From: an uncultured Eisenbergiella sp.
Lineage (GTDB): Bacteria > Bacillota > Clostridia > Lachnospirales > Lachnospiraceae
Reading direction: 5' to 3'
NCBI GenBank assembly: GCA_947626725.1
Contig: CANQTI010000021.1
Span: 1-15,859 of the forward strand
DNA length: 15,859 nucleotides
Below, one piece after another: positions 1 to 7,325 of this stretch. The stretch's first letter is position 1. Each line of letters opens with the position of its first letter. The notes beneath the pieces were generated by a model, which searched no databases, was not told the origin of the DNA, and was given only the letters and a program-made list of their open reading frames with translations. Position numbers and translations under genes: made by a program.

Positions 1-2034
1 AAGGAAGAACTGGGCGTGGACAGCCAGGTCATGTGGCTGCCGGATACCTTCGGCTATACCGCGGCGCTGCCTCAGATCCTGAAGAGCTTCGGCGTGAAAT
101 ATCTGGTAACCCAGAAGATCTTCTGGTCCTATAATGAGGGGGACCAGTTCCCTTATCATTATTTCAACTGGCAGGGCATGGACGGCTCGCAGATTGTTTC
201 GTTCCTTCCCACCAGCTATACCTACCGCACTGATCCGAAGGCGATCAACGAGACCTGGCGGGAACGGACTCAGGTCCGGGATCTGGAAGCGTTCCTTCTG
301 CCTTACGGCTATGGGGACGGCGGCGGCGGCCCGTGCCGCGATTATGTGGAATATGCCAGACGTCAGGAGGATCTGGAGGGCGGCGTAAAGGTGAAGCTGG
401 CCGGCCCGGTGGAGTTTTTCGAGGACATGGAGAAGTTGGGAGGCCCTGTCAACACCTATGTGGGAGAGCTGTATTTCAGCGCCCATCGGGGCACCTATAC
501 CTCCCAGGCTATGGTCAAACAGAACAATCGCCGCTGTGAGCTTTCCCTGCGGGAAATGGAATTCTGGAGCAGTCTGGCCGTCGGAAAAGGCATGGACTAT
601 GATAAAGCGAAGGCGGACGCCCTCTGGAAACGACTGCTTTTGCATCAGTTCCACGATATGCTGCCCGGTTCCAGTATTGCCAAGGTCTATGTGGAGGCGG
701 AAGAGGCTTTCCATGAGATGTTAGCGGGCATCGGAGAGATGAAGGAGCAGGCGTATGCGGCGCTGACGGACGGCGCGGATGCGCAGGCCGTTACGGTCTG
801 GAATTCCCTGAGCTTCCCCCGCACCGCGCTGGTGGAGCTGCCGGAGCGGTTCGCGAAGGGCGCCTGCACGGTATCGGGAGAGCCGGTGCCGGTTCAGACG
901 GCAGAAGGCCGCGTGAAGGCGCTGGTACAGCTGCCCGCCTGCGGGACGGTTTCCCTCGTGCCTGCCGAAAATGTGCCGTCGGCGCCTCCCGCGGTGACGG
1001 TGACCGAAACGGCGGACGGCTTCGTGATGGAAAACGGGCTGGTGAAGGCGAAGATCAACCGGAAGGGAGAGGTGGTTTCCTTTGTCCGCAAGGACTCCGG
1101 CAGGGAATTCGCGGCGGATACCATGAACCGTTTCCGGCTGTATAAGGATGTGCCCCGGCTGTTTGATGCCTGGGATATTGATTCCAATTATATCGAGCAG
1201 GAAATCGAGGCGCTGACGGATGCATCCGTAACCGCCGCGGCGGACGGTCTGGAAGGTGTTCTGATCCTGCGCGGCCGGATCAGCAATTCTGATCTGGTCC
1301 AGAGGATCACGCTGGCCGCGGACAGCGATCGGCTGGAGTTCGCGACGCAGGTGGATTGGAAGGAGCTGCATCGGCTGCTGAAGGTCAGCTTCCCGGTGAC
1401 GGTACATGCGGAGAACGGCATCAATGAAATGCAGTTCGGCTATGTGGAGCGTCCCACCCATCGGTCAAAAGCCTATGATAAGGACCGCTTTGAGGTCTGC
1501 AATCACCGCTACAGCGCGCTCTGCGACGCGTCGCACGGCGCGGCGGTGCTCAATGACTGCAAATACGGCGTCAGCATGAACGGCAATGCGCTGGAGCTGA
1601 CCCTTCTGCGGGCGGCGGCCTGCCCGGAGATGCGGGCGGACAACCGCGTCCATACGTTCACCTATGCCTTTACCGCATGGGAGGGCGGCTTTGCGGACAG
1701 TGATGTGGTGCGCCAGGGCTATGCGCTGAATGTAAAACCTGCCGTCACGGCCGGAAGAGCGGGTGTGGGAAGCGTTTTGTCCATCGATGCGGCGAACGTG
1801 ATCCTGGATACCATGAAGCCCGCGGAGGACGGCAGCGGCGATGTGATCCTGCGGCTCTATGAATCCCAAAAGGCGTCCTGCAGCGCGAAGATCAGCTGCC
1901 GTCTGGGCATGAAGAGCGCGGCGCTGTGCGATATGATGGAGAACGTTCTGGAGGAGGTCTCGCTGGAGGAAGACGAAGCCTTCGTGCTGCCCTTCGGTGC
2001 ATTTGAAATCAAAACGGTGCGGATTCGCAGATAG
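1..2034 (+). CDS. Alpha-mannosidase, glycoside hydrolase family 38 (5' end outside window)
   Basis: Hydrolyses terminal alpha-linked mannose from glycans, probably N-glycan or host/yeast mannan fragments; no signal peptide can be judged because the start is missing. The reading frame is open from base 1, so the GTG at 16 is internal. About 677 residues are visible of a family usually near 1000. Counting from the codon at 16, WLPDTFGY (residues 7-14) carries the GH38 nucleophile and metal-ligand Asp (D10). GYGDGGGGP further on resembles the bacterial acid/base region, and QFHDMLPGSS contains the family's metal-binding His. The long beta-rich C-terminal part fits the GH38 middle and C-terminal domains. 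No sugar transporter or regulator is seen on this side, so its locus lies to the left. The family is clear; the exact linkage specificity is not. Confidence 0.95.
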   Translation, partial: KEELGVDSQVMWLPDTFGYTAALPQILKSFGVKYLVTQKIFWSYNEGDQFPYHYFNWQGMDGSQIVSFLPTSYTYRTDPKAINETWRERTQVRDLEAFLLPYGYGDGGGGPCRDYVEYARRQEDLEGGVKVKLAGPVEFFEDMEKLGGPVNTYVGELYFSAHRGTYTSQAMVKQNNRRCELSLREMEFWSSLAVGKGMDYDKAKADALWKRLLLHQFHDMLPGSSIAKVYVEAEEAFHEMLAGIGEMKEQAYAALTDGADAQAVTVWNSLSFPRTALVELPERFAKGACTVSGEPVPVQTAEGRVKALVQLPACGTVSLVPAENVPSAPPAVTVTETADGFVMENGLVKAKINRKGEVVSFVRKDSGREFAADTMNRFRLYKDVPRLFDAWDIDSNYIEQEIEALTDASVTAAADGLEGVLILRGRISNSDLVQRITLAADSDRLEFATQVDWKELHRLLKVSFPVTVHAENGINEMQFGYVERPTHRSKAYDKDRFEVCNHRYSALCDASHGAAVLNDCKYGVSMNGNALELTLLRAAACPEMRADNRVHTFTYAFTAWEGGFADSDVVRQGYALNVKPAVTAGRAGVGSVLSIDAANVILDTMKPAEDGSGDVILRLYESQKASCSAKISCRLGMKSAALCDMMENVLEEVSLEEDEAFVLPFGAFEIKTVRIRR

Positions 2035-2154
2035 GCGCGGTAAAGACGGTCTGCGTCAGCCGTCAGAGAAAACGGGAAAATCGGACGGAAGAGAACCGTC
2101 TGGGCGTGGATTCCCTCCAAAGATACCCATTACGAAAAAGCATATATTTTCCGG

Positions 2155-2183
2155 GGCACGGCATGATCTTATCATGCCGTGCC
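2155..2183 (+). terminator. Perfect 13-bp hairpin after the mannosidase gene, possible terminator
   Basis: GGCACGGCATGAT (2155-2167) pairs perfectly with ATCATGCCGTGCC (2171-2183) around a CTT loop, and two more pairs can be added outside. It lies 120 bases after the mannosidase stop. No T-tract follows on either strand, so it is not a canonical intrinsic terminator; it could instead protect the mRNA 3' end. Confidence 0.4.
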
Positions 2184-2241
2184 TCCGTATCCGGACTTGA
2201 TGCCGCCGGACCGGACTGCGAATGCGTTGTCTTCGTCTCAT

Positions 2242-2390
2242 GAATGCGCTGCGCATGGAATGTGAATACGATGCTGCCGGGTTGCGAATGCGCTGCGCAT
2301 GGAATGTGAATACGATGCTGCCGGGTTGCGAATGCGCTGCGCATGGAATGTGAATACGATGCTGTTCGGTTGCGAATGCGCTGCGCATGG
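2242..2390. repeat. Tandem array of 44-bp units with an internal palindrome
   Basis: Three full 44-bp units (2242-2285, 2286-2329, 2330-2373) and a 17-nt partial unit (2374-2390) lie head to tail. Units 1 and 2 are identical; unit 3 differs by TT for CC near its end (GCTGTTCGG versus GCTGCCGGG). Each unit contains the perfect odd-centred palindrome ATGCGCTGCGCAT, at 2244-2256, 2288-2300, 2332-2344 and 2376-2388. Degenerate half copies flank the array (ATGCG at 2222-2226, ATGCGC at 2397-2402). Inside the unit the heptamers GAATGCG, GAATGTG and GAATACG resemble each other, suggesting growth from a shorter motif. There are no spacers, so this is not CRISPR. Its function is unknown. Confidence 0.9.
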
Positions 2391-2449
2391 GTATGAATGC
2401 GCTTATGACCGCGATGGACCGAAACGTTGACGGCTGTTTTATATATTTT

Positions 2450-2492
2450 TTAGCACTCACCTATTGACGTGGCTAACAACAGGTGTTATAGT
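2450..2492 (+). promoter_or_regulatory. clpB promoter with overlapping CIRCE-like operator
   Basis: A sigma-A promoter is visible: TTGACG (2464-2469), a 17-base spacer, and TATAGT (2487-2492). Over its -35 lies TTAGCACTC (2450-2458), a perfect left arm of the CIRCE operator bound by the heat-shock repressor HrcA. Exactly nine bases later comes CGTGGCTAA (2468-2476), which keeps only the GCTAA end of the canonical right arm GAGTGCTAA. The spacing and position before a heat-shock chaperone support HrcA control, but the degenerate right arm makes strong binding uncertain. No CtsR direct repeat is obvious. Confidence 0.6.
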
Positions 2493-2545
2493 ATCAATAG
2501 AAGCGAATTGTTATACTTCAAATAGAACAAAAAGGAGGCATTCAT

Positions 2546-5128
2546 ATGAATATTTCCAAGTTTACGCAGAAATCCGTGGAAGCCGTACAGGGCTGTGAGA
2601 AGCTGGCCTATGAATACGGCAATCAGGAAATTGAACAGGAGCATTTGCTGTACAGCCTTCTGACCATAGAGGACAGTCTGATCTTAAAGCTGATCGAGAA
2701 AATGGAGATTCAGAAGGAGCATTTCCTGGGACGGGCCCAGCAGGCGCTGCAGAAGCGGGTAAAGGTTTCCGGCGGGCAGGTTTATATCGGAAAGGATCTG
2801 AATCAGGCGCTGCTCTCGGCGGAGGACGAAGCGAAGCGGATGGGGGATGAATACGTGTCCGTGGAACATCTGTTTCTTGCCATGCTGGCGCATCCCAACC
2901 GGGAGATCGGCCAGATCTTCAAGGAGTACGGCATCACCAGGGAGCGTTTTCTGCAGGCGCTGTCCTCCGTGCGGGGCAATCAGCGCGTGACCAGCGACAA
3001 TCCTGAGGCTACCTACGATACGCTGGAGAAATACGGACAGGATCTGGTGGAGCGCGCCAGGGAACAGAAGCTGGACCCGGTCATCGGCCGGGACGCCGAG
3101 ATCCGCAACGTGATCCGTATCCTGTCCCGCAAGACCAAGAACAACCCGGTGCTCATCGGCGAACCCGGCGTGGGCAAGACTGCCGTGGTGGAAGGGCTTG
3201 CGCAGCGGATCGTCCGGGGCGATGTGCCGCAGGGTCTGAAGGAGAAAAAGATTTTTTCCTTGGATATGGGCGCGCTGGTGGCGGGCGCCAAGTATCGGGG
3301 CGAGTTTGAGGAACGTCTGAAGGCGGTGCTGGAGGATGTCAAAAAGAGCGAGGGGAAGATCATCCTGTTCATCGATGAGCTGCATACCATCGTGGGCGCG
3401 GGCAAGACCGACGGTGCCATGGACGCGGGCAATCTTTTAAAACCCATGCTGGCCAGGGGCGAGCTGCACTGCGTGGGAGCCACCACGCTGGATGAATACC
3501 GCAAATATATTGAAAAGGATGCTGCCCTGGAGCGTCGGTTCCAGCCGGTGATGGTGGATGAGCCCACTGTGGAGGATACGATCTCCATTCTCCGGGGATT
3601 AAAAGAACGGTACGAGGTATACCACGGCGTAAAGATCCTGGACAACGCGCTGGTCAGCGCGGCGGTGCTTTCCAACCGCTATATTTCCGACCGGTTTCTG
3701 CCGGATAAAGCCATTGACCTGGTAGATGAGGCCTGTGCCTTGATCAAGACGGAGCTGGATTCCATGCCCACGGAGCTGGACGAGCTGCAGCGGCGGGTGA
3801 TGCAGATGGAGATCGAGGAGGCCGCCCTGAAAAAGGAAGAGGATCACCTGAGCCAGGAAAGGCTGGAAGCGCTGCAGAAGGAACTGGCGGAGCTGAAGGC
3901 CGAATTCAATAACCGCAAGGCCCAGTGGGACAATGAAAAGGCGGGCGTAGAGCGGCTCTCCAAACTGCGGGAAGAGATCGAGGCCATGAACAACGAGATC
4001 CAGATCGCCCAGCGGGAAGGAAATTTGGAGCGGGCGGCGGAACTGGCCTACGGAAAACTCCCGGCGCTGAAAAAACAGCTGGAGGCCGAAGAGGAGAAGG
4101 TGAAAAAGGACGATTTCTCTCTGGTGCACGAGGCGGTGACGGAGGATGAGATCGCCCGCATCATCTCCCGGTGGACCGGCATTCCGGTAGCGAAGCTGAC
4201 GGAGAGCGAGCGCAACAAAACGCTGCATCTGGATGAGGAACTGCACAAGCGGGTCATCGGCCAGGATGAAGGCGTGACAAAGGTGACGGAGGCTATCATC
4301 CGCTCCAAGGCGGGCATTAAGGACCCGGAGAAGCCCATCGGCTCCTTCCTGTTCCTGGGACCCACGGGCGTGGGCAAAACGGAGCTGGCCAAATCCCTGG
4401 CCGCCGCGCTGTTTGATGACGAGAACAACATGGTCCGCATCGATATGAGTGAGTATATGGAGAAGTTCGCCGTATCCCGTCTGATCGGAGCGCCTCCCGG
4501 ATATGTGGGCTACGAAGAGGGTGGTCAGCTCACCGAGGCGGTGCGGCGCAAGCCTTATTCCGTCGTGCTGTTCGACGAGATCGAGAAGGCCCATCCGGAT
4601 GTGTTCAACGTGCTGCTGCAGGTGCTGGACGACGGGCGGATCACGGATTCCCAGGGCAGAACCGTGGACTTTAAGAACACGATCCTGATCATGACCTCCA
4701 ACATCGGCGCGCAGTATTTGCTGGACGGCATCGAGAGCGACGGGACGATCCGACCGGAGGCGGAAGCCATGGTGATGAACGAATTGCGCAGTCACTTCCG
4801 GCCGGAATTTCTGAACCGGCTGGACGAAACGATTCTGTTCAAACCCCTGACGAAGGAGAACATCGGCGGCATCATTCACCTGATCGTGGATGATCTAAAC
4901 CGCCGGCTGGCGGATCGGGAGCTCTCCATCGAGCTGTCGCCGGAAGCGGAGCAGTTCATCGTGGATAATGCCTACGATCCGGTTTATGGTGCGAGGCCGC
5001 TGAAACGCTACATCCAGAAATATGTGGAGACGCTGTCCGCAAAGCTGATCCTGGCGGACCGGGTGGAGATGGGGGATACGATCCTTATCAGTGCCCGGAA
5101 TGGAGAGCTTGCGGCGGAGAAAAAATAA
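2546..5128 (+). CDS. clpB: ATP-dependent disaggregase ClpB (Hsp100)
   Basis: Cytoplasmic AAA+ hexamer that threads aggregated proteins through its pore, with DnaK/DnaJ/GrpE, to rescue them after stress. At 860 residues it is the usual full length. An N-terminal Clp repeat domain covers about 1-150. The first ATPase has Walker A GEPGVGKT (205-212), Walker B ILFIDELH (273-280), pore loop GAKYRG (Tyr250) and arginine finger residues near 330. A coiled-coil M-domain at about 405-525 separates ClpB from ClpC/ClpA. The second ATPase has Walker A GPTGVGKT (605-612), Walker B VVLFDEIE (673-680), pore loop GYVG (652-655) and sensor 2 GARPLKR (815-821). No IGF/L loop for ClpP docking is seen. The ATG at 2546 follows AAGGAGG by seven bases. 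It is apparently monocistronic, with its own promoter and terminator. Confidence 0.98.
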   Translation: MNISKFTQKSVEAVQGCEKLAYEYGNQEIEQEHLLYSLLTIEDSLILKLIEKMEIQKEHFLGRAQQALQKRVKVSGGQVYIGKDLNQALLSAEDEAKRMGDEYVSVEHLFLAMLAHPNREIGQIFKEYGITRERFLQALSSVRGNQRVTSDNPEATYDTLEKYGQDLVERAREQKLDPVIGRDAEIRNVIRILSRKTKNNPVLIGEPGVGKTAVVEGLAQRIVRGDVPQGLKEKKIFSLDMGALVAGAKYRGEFEERLKAVLEDVKKSEGKIILFIDELHTIVGAGKTDGAMDAGNLLKPMLARGELHCVGATTLDEYRKYIEKDAALERRFQPVMVDEPTVEDTISILRGLKERYEVYHGVKILDNALVSAAVLSNRYISDRFLPDKAIDLVDEACALIKTELDSMPTELDELQRRVMQMEIEEAALKKEEDHLSQERLEALQKELAELKAEFNNRKAQWDNEKAGVERLSKLREEIEAMNNEIQIAQREGNLERAAELAYGKLPALKKQLEAEEEKVKKDDFSLVHEAVTEDEIARIISRWTGIPVAKLTESERNKTLHLDEELHKRVIGQDEGVTKVTEAIIRSKAGIKDPEKPIGSFLFLGPTGVGKTELAKSLAAALFDDENNMVRIDMSEYMEKFAVSRLIGAPPGYVGYEEGGQLTEAVRRKPYSVVLFDEIEKAHPDVFNVLLQVLDDGRITDSQGRTVDFKNTILIMTSNIGAQYLLDGIESDGTIRPEAEAMVMNELRSHFRPEFLNRLDETILFKPLTKENIGGIIHLIVDDLNRRLADRELSIELSPEAEQFIVDNAYDPVYGARPLKRYIQKYVETLSAKLILADRVEMGDTILISARNGELAAEKK

Positions 5129-5170
5129 AGGGAAGAGAACGGTGCAAGTTTCCTCTTGGAGATGCATTGG

Positions 5171-5208
5171 CCCTGGCGGAGAATAGAAACTCTGCCGGGG
5201 CTGTTTTT
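5171..5208 (+). terminator. Rho-independent terminator of clpB
   Basis: CCCTGGCGGAG (5171-5181) pairs with CTCTGCCGGGG (5190-5200), 11 pairs including two G-T wobbles, around loop AATAGAAA. It is followed by CTGTTTTTG with a T-run at 5204-5208. It sits 42 bases after the clpB stop, on the same strand. Confidence 0.85.
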
Positions 5209-5330
5209 GTGCAAACGGCGTTTTTCCTGTTCTGCAAAGTTAAGACCAAAGAACCGCAAGTCTATTGGTGCCCGGACTTTGAGAAGACATTCCGAATCCG
5301 ACTATATCAGGAAGAATGCGCAAAAATCCT

Positions 5331-5359
5331 TTCACAAACCATGGAATCCGTGATATACT
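5331..5359 (+). promoter_or_regulatory. Sigma-A-type promoter for the DUF4250/ASKHA unit
   Basis: TTCACA (5331-5336), a 17-base spacer and TATACT (5354-5359) form a near-consensus promoter. A Shine-Dalgarno AAGGAA (5375-5380) follows, then the small broken ORF and the DUF4250 gene. It is the only strong promoter match I see between the clpB terminator and the DUF4250 start. The stretch 5209-5330 before it shows nothing recognisable. Confidence 0.55.
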
Positions 5360-5387
5360 TTGATCAGTATAGTGAAGGAAAAGTCAG

Positions 5388-5543
5388 GTGAAATATTGAA
5401 CGCGAACGGCTCAATCTGGTGTTGGATCAGGAAATCCGGCAGGATGATTTGGGGAAAGCCTTGGGGCTGCGGCGTTCTATGAGAATTTGCGGTTGATCTG
5501 GAAAATTCAAAGTTATATGGGAAAGGACAGCGACAGAATATGA
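5388..5543 (+). pseudogene. Frame-broken small ORF upstream of the DUF4250 gene (possibly Spo0E-like)
   Basis: A Shine-Dalgarno AAGGAA (5375-5380) stands seven bases before a GTG at 5388, but this frame meets TGA at 5397 after three codons. Skipping one base opens the next frame from 5395 to 5493, encoding a charged helical stretch that starts ERERLNLVLDQEIRQDDL. Returning to the first frame between 5448 and 5493 gives a tail containing FYENLRLIWKIQSYM that ends at TGA 5541-5543. That stop overlaps the ATG of the DUF4250 gene as ATGA, the usual sign of translational coupling. Start signal, end signal and protein-like content fit a once-intact protein of about 50 residues, broken by two compensating indels. 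Its size and helical pattern loosely recall Spo0E-like phosphatases, but I cannot confirm that. Sequencing error is an alternative. Confidence 0.35.
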
Positions 5544-5713
5544 TACCACAGGACCCCATTATGCTTCTCAGTTTTATCAATTTGAAGCTGCGCGATTTTT
5601 ATGGCACTCTGGAAAGCTGTTGTGTAGATCTGGATGTCAACAGGGCTGAGCTGGAAGAAAAGCTAGCGGGAATTGGATATCATTATGACAAGGAAAAGAA
5701 TCGGTTTATCTGA
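5540..5713 (+). CDS. DUF4250 family small protein
   Basis: This is a 57-residue protein starting MIPQDPIMLLSFINLKLRD. It matches from memory the DUF4250 pattern of short clostridial proteins: an MIPxDPxMLLSFxNxKLRD start, a Leu-Asp-rich middle (DLDVNRAELEEKLAGIGY), and an end near YDKEKNRFI. No biochemical role is known to me for this family. The pattern DLDVNRAELEEKL could be a short helix-turn-helix-like unit, but that is a guess. It has no signal peptide or membrane segment and contains a Cys pair (27-28). AAAGGA (5522-5527) lies 12 bases before the ATG, rather far, so coupling from the upstream ORF (ATGA overlap) may help initiation. Its 3' end overlaps the ASKHA gene by 29-41 bases, which ties the two together. 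Confidence 0.8.
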   Translation: MIPQDPIMLLSFINLKLRDFYGTLESCCVDLDVNRAELEEKLAGIGYHYDKEKNRFI

Positions 5714-7274
5714 GATATGCCTGGAGACTTCGTCCTCGGGTACGCTGCTGGAAGTTCTGCATGAACGGGGTATCTATCCGGAGGATTGCTGTATGGGGGC
5801 CGGAAACTGCGGCAGATGCCGGGTGCGTTATTTGGAAGGGATGCCGTCGCCGAAGATGGAGGAACGGCGTTTTTTTTCACCGGAAGAGCTGCGCAGTGGT
5901 ATGAGGTTGGCCTGCCTGCATCGTGTGAGCGTACCCTGCCGGGTGTCTGTAGAGTTCGTGCAGGCGCCGCGGATACAGATCTTGACAAAGATGAGAATTC
6001 TGACAGATGGCGAGCCAACAGCGAGAGAAGAAATGTCATCAGCGGAACGGGAAAAAGCGGAGGCATGCCAAAGAGCGGCAAAAGTGGGAGAAGCTGCGAA
6101 AACAGAACAGTCGCCGAATATGGGAAGGTCAATGAAAGCGGAGCGTTGCTTTCCGGAGAAGGTGGGCACGGCGTACCGGATCGCTGTTGATTTGGGGACG
6201 ACTACCATTGCCATGCAGGCACGTGACGTGGAGGACGGCAGTGTGCTGGCGGAATGGAAGCGGATGAATCCGCAGCGGCGTTACGGGAGCGATGTGGTAT
6301 CCAGGATCCAAGCAGCCGGAGCGGGAAAGGCAGGAATGCTGAAGGCATGTGTGCATGAGACTTTGGCAGAGGGGCTTCGGTACCTGTCTGGGACATGCGG
6401 AAAGAAGCTACGGACGGAAATCTTTTTGGCAGGTAATACCGTGATGGAGCATTTATTGGCAGGACTGCCGGTGGATGAACTTGGCCGATATCCTTTTTCG
6501 CCTGTGACGCTGCAGGAGCAGAAGGTGCAGATCGGCGATATACAGGGGATGGAGTCGGATCGATATGATCTGACCATACTGCCGGGGATTTCTGCTTTCG
6601 TGGGAGCAGATGTTCTGGCGGGGATCCTGGCGGTTGGCATGCACAGAAGACAGGAAATCTGTCTGCTCATTGATCTGGGTACGAACGGGGAACTGGTGTT
6701 GGGCAATCGGGACAGATTGTTCTGTACAGCTACTGCGGCGGGGCCTGCCTTTGAAGGAAGAGCTGGAACGGAAGGAACCGATATGATCGCCGTAATCGGC
6801 GAACTGCTGGAGGCTGGTATCGTGGACGAGACAGGGCTTTTGGCAGAACACTGGTTTTCCGCCGGAATAGATTGGGAACAAAGGGATCTGCCGGGAAGAT
6901 GCGTGCATATTTCTCAGGAAGACATTCGTGCGATCCAGATGGCAAAAGCCGCAATCTTTTCCGGGATCTGTACGCTGATGCGGGTCTGCGGGATCAGAGC
7001 TGAGCAGATCGAAAGAGTCTGGCTGGCAGGAGGATTTGGATATTTTCTGAATGTCCAAAAAGCAGTGCAAATCGGTCTTCTGCCTTTTTCGCTGGCGGAG
7101 CGCACCAGGGCAGTTGGGAATACTTCTTTGGCCGGCGCTTTTCTGTATGGCACAAGAGGCGGCCGAGAAGAGGCGGCCTGCATCCGGAAAATATGTACAT
7201 CTGTTAACCTGGCGGAACAGGATGATTTTTCTGAAATGTATCTTTCTCATCTAAATCTTCAGAGAGAAGATTAG
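5673..7274 (+). CDS. [2Fe-2S] ferredoxin/ASKHA-domain protein, RACE type (corrinoid activator-like)
   Basis: Proteins of this family reduce inactive Co(II) corrinoid proteins to Co(I) in an ATP-dependent way, reactivating methyltransferase systems. The N-terminal ferredoxin domain (about 10-97) has Cys40, Cys46, Cys49 and Cys81, the C-x5-C-x2-C-xn-C pattern of plant-type [2Fe-2S] clusters. A polar Ala/Glu-rich linker (about 105-165) follows. The C-terminal actin-like fold has the phosphate loops VDLGTTTIA (173-181) and LIDLGTNGE (332-340) and the adenosine loop LAGGFG (451-456). At 533 residues it is slightly short because the linker is brief. Start choice is open: TTG 5673 or, more natural for the family, ATG 5685; neither has a strong ribosome binding site, which suggests coupling to the DUF4250 gene. 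No corrinoid protein or methyltransferase lies nearby, so the true partner is unknown. Confidence 0.88.
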   Translation: MDIIMTRKRIGLSEICLETSSSGTLLEVLHERGIYPEDCCMGAGNCGRCRVRYLEGMPSPKMEERRFFSPEELRSGMRLACLHRVSVPCRVSVEFVQAPRIQILTKMRILTDGEPTAREEMSSAEREKAEACQRAAKVGEAAKTEQSPNMGRSMKAERCFPEKVGTAYRIAVDLGTTTIAMQARDVEDGSVLAEWKRMNPQRRYGSDVVSRIQAAGAGKAGMLKACVHETLAEGLRYLSGTCGKKLRTEIFLAGNTVMEHLLAGLPVDELGRYPFSPVTLQEQKVQIGDIQGMESDRYDLTILPGISAFVGADVLAGILAVGMHRRQEICLLIDLGTNGELVLGNRDRLFCTATAAGPAFEGRAGTEGTDMIAVIGELLEAGIVDETGLLAEHWFSAGIDWEQRDLPGRCVHISQEDIRAIQMAKAAIFSGICTLMRVCGIRAEQIERVWLAGGFGYFLNVQKAVQIGLLPFSLAERTRAVGNTSLAGAFLYGTRGGREEAACIRKICTSVNLAEQDDFSEMYLSHLNLQRED

Positions 7275-7281
7275 TTTTTTT
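7254..7281 (+). terminator. Intrinsic terminator fused to the ASKHA gene stop codon
   Basis: AATCTTC (7254-7260) pairs with GAAGATT (7266-7272) around loop AGAGA, followed by AG and seven Ts (7275-7281). The stem includes the last codons and the first base of the TAG stop (7272-7274). The seven-pair AT-rich stem is weak, so read-through into the next cluster is possible; no clear promoter is visible in 7282-7325. Confidence 0.6.
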
Positions 7282-7325
7282 CAATAGATCGGCAAAATAA
7301 AAAAAATGAGAAGGAGGAGGAAGCG

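Larger units (their letters stand above)
2035..2545. other. Gene-free region between mannosidase and clpB
   Basis: No convincing coding sequence lies here. From left to right it holds a stretch with a distant inverted repeat (AGACGGT at 2044-2050 and ACCGTCT at 2095-2101), the 13-bp hairpin, the 44-bp tandem array, the clpB promoter, and a strong Shine-Dalgarno AAGGAGG (2532-2538) seven bases before the clpB ATG. Confidence 0.8.

Noticed and set aside
2242..2390. CRISPR array
   Set aside because: The units abut directly with no variable spacers, and no cas gene is present.
2056..2460. Minus-strand 134-codon ORF across the 44-bp array
   Set aside because: It is open because the repeat lacks stops in all three minus-strand frames; the product is just frame-shifted repeat translation with no ribosome site or family resemblance.
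3599..4879. Minus-strand 426-codon ORF opposite clpB
   Set aside because: It is antisense to conserved ClpB motifs with skewed composition and no start signal.
5209..5330. Riboswitch or small RNA before the DUF4250 unit
   Set aside because: It lies upstream of the predicted promoter and I see no conserved riboswitch core or stable multi-stem fold.
5167..5391. Plus-strand 74-codon ORF between the clpB terminator and the DUF4250 unit
   Set aside because: It begins inside the clpB terminator, spans the predicted promoter at 5331-5359, has no ribosome site and resembles nothing I know.
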